Positions 22,401 to 23,504 of a DNA stretch of 23,504 nt are shown here, piece after piece; within the stretch, counting starts at the first letter, position 1; every line of letters begins with the position of its first letter. Source of the DNA: an uncultured Mycoplasmatota bacterium (GTDB taxonomy: Bacteria; Bacillota_I; Bacilli_A; RF39; UBA660); the NCBI GenBank assembly GCA_900544625.1, contig UQVR01000018.1, forward strand, positions 1 to 23,504, given 5' to 3'. Below the pieces are notes generated by a model. The model was not told where the DNA came from. It saw only the letters and a program-made list of their open reading frames with translations, and searched no databases. The position numbers and the translations under genes were made by a program.

Positions 22401-23504
22401 TTATTTTAAAATTTCAGATACAACTCCGGCACCAACAGTTCTTCCACCTTCACGGATAGAGAATTTAGTTCCGTTTTCTAGAGCAACTGGAGCAATTAAT
22501 TCAACAGTCATGTCAACATTATCTCCAGGCATTACCATTTCTACTCCTTCAGGTAATTCAATAACACCTGTTACGTCTGTAGTTCTGAAATAGAATTGTG
22601 GACGGTAATTTGAGAAGAATGGTGTATGACGTCCTCCTTCTTCTTTAGATAGAACGTATACGCTTGCTTTAAATTTTGTATGAGGTGTAACGCTTCCTGG
22701 TTTAGCTAAAACTTGTCCACGTTCAACGCCATCACGAGCAACGCCACGAAGTAAGCATCCAGCATTGTCACCAGCTTGAGCAAAATCTAGAGATTTTCTA
22801 AACATTTCAATACCAGTAACAACTGTTTTAGTTGTAGGTCTTAGACCAACGATTTCAACTTCGTCGTTAAGTTTTAATTGTCCACGTTCAACACGTCCAG
22901 TAACAACTGTTCCACGTCCTGAAATTGTGAAAACGTCTTCAATACTCATTAAGAATGGTTTATCAGTATCACGAACTGGAGCATCGATATAAGAATCAAC
23001 AGCAGCCATTAAGTCACGGATACTTTGAGCAGCAGCTTCATCACCTTCTAGAGCTTTTAAAGCACTACCACGGATAATAGGACATTCAGAATCAAATCCA
23101 TATTCTCCTAATAATTCTCTGATTTCCATTTCTACTAAGTCTAGTAATTCTGGATCATCAACTTGGTCACATTTATTCATGTAAACCACGATCTTAGGCA
23201 CACCAACTTGACGAGATAACAAAATGTGTTCTCTAGTTTGTGGCATAGGACCATCTGCAGCAGATACAACTAGGATAGCTCCATCCATTTGTGCAGCACC
23301 AGTGATCATGTTTTTAACATAGTCAGCATGTCCTGGACAGTCAACGTGTGCATAGTGACGTTTGTCAGTTTCGTATTCAACATGCGCAGTGTTGATAGTT
23401 ATACCTCTTTCTCTTTCTTCTGGAGCTTTGTCGATATCAGCATAATCAACAAATTTTCCAAAGTATTTTGTGATCGCAGCAGTTAATGTTGTTTTACCAT
23501 GGTC
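22401..23504 (-). CDS. tuf: elongation factor Tu (5' end cut off)
   Basis: Delivers aminoacyl-tRNA to the ribosome as a GTPase. The frame is open to the window edge, so 367 residues are visible and roughly the first 25-30 are missing. It begins inside the P-loop at DHGKTTL, then shows ERERGITIN (switch I), DCPGHADY (switch II/G3), NKCD (G4) and GSALKAL (G5), followed by domain 2 (VVTGRVERG) and domain 3 (GGRHTPFFSNYRPQFYFRTTDVTG), ending in GGRTVGAGVVSEIL. An internal ATG at 23309 is not the start: conserved EF-Tu sequence continues upstream of it. GC content and codon choice are visibly higher than in the neighbours, as expected for a very highly expressed gene. Confidence 0.99.
   Translation of the reverse strand, partial: DHGKTTLTAAITKYFGKFVDYADIDKAPEERERGITINTAHVEYETDKRHYAHVDCPGHADYVKNMITGAAQMDGAILVVSAADGPMPQTREHILLSRQVGVPKIVVYMNKCDQVDDPELLDLVEMEIRELLGEYGFDSECPIIRGSALKALEGDEAAAQSIRDLMAAVDSYIDAPVRDTDKPFLMSIEDVFTISGRGTVVTGRVERGQLKLNDEVEIVGLRPTTKTVVTGIEMFRKSLDFAQAGDNAGCLLRGVARDGVERGQVLAKPGSVTPHTKFKASVYVLSKEEGGRHTPFFSNYRPQFYFRTTDVTGVIELPEGVEMVMPGDNVDMTVELIAPVALENGTKFSIREGGRTVGAGVVSEILK

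Noticed and set aside
22401..23309. A short EF-Tu starting at an internal ATG (MITGAAQMDG)
   Set aside because: Conserved EF-Tu sequence (DHGKTTL, RGITIN, DCPGHADY) continues upstream in frame to the window edge, so the gene is simply truncated by the window.
23289..23486. 65-codon plus-strand frame opposite tuf
   Set aside because: Antisense of the highly conserved EF-Tu GTPase domain; a typical shadow frame.
1..23504. CRISPR arrays, tRNA or rRNA genes, insertion sequences
   Set aside because: I saw no regularly spaced repeats, cloverleaf sequences, rRNA-like blocks or transposase genes on either strand.

Overview
The window is AT-rich DNA from an anaerobic, low-GC Gram-positive bacterium. 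Evidence: pyruvate:ferredoxin oxidoreductase, a FemAB-type cell-wall aminoacyltransferase, TTGACA/TATAAT promoters, AGGAGG-type ribosome binding sites, and a secreted protein with a SipW/TasA-type signal peptide. The protein styles resemble uncultured gut Bacilli (RF39-like or Erysipelotrichia-like lineages), but that placement is inference. All 15 genes whose ends are visible stop with TAA or TAG, none with TGA. Almost everything reads on the minus strand. The plus-strand units are an acetyltransferase, femAB and two probable small RNAs.

Left part (1-8600): the 5' part of a Fic-family gene with an N-terminal VbhA-like helix; a 300-bp noncoding stretch with a perfect palindrome, a tandem 12-mer and a strong terminator; a 52-residue protein with 18 cysteines; a 1288-residue protein made of helical repeats, an unrecognised block and a C-terminal metallophosphoesterase; a small membrane protein; a membrane-anchored PDZ/S41 peptidase; and a 555-residue protein with two RNxxxH (HEPN-like) motifs. 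The genes for the 1288- and 555-residue proteins share a nearly identical promoter/leader with an unusual GGGGG ribosome binding site.

Middle (8600-18850): an XRE-DUF2975 membrane regulator, a DUF1848 iron-sulfur protein, a GNAT acetyltransferase, recG, PFOR (nifJ), enolase and a DUF308/HdeD membrane protein. Two independent plus-strand noncoding RNAs, at about 10590 and 13457, have the same core promoter (TTGACA-N17-TAAGAT), two hairpins, an unpaired C-rich stretch and a strong terminator. The C-rich stretch of the first could pair with the GGGGG leaders of the two large unknown genes.

Right part (18850-23504): femAB, a decayed secreted-protein gene with several frame breaks, a 491-residue secreted protein with SipW-type signal and FN3-like modules, and the 3' nine-tenths of tuf (EF-Tu), cut by the window edge. 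Enolase and PFOR act in glycolysis and pyruvate oxidation; recG and tuf are housekeeping. The most unusual material is the pair of large unknown genes with matching leaders, the two C-rich small RNAs and the Cys-rich miniprotein.
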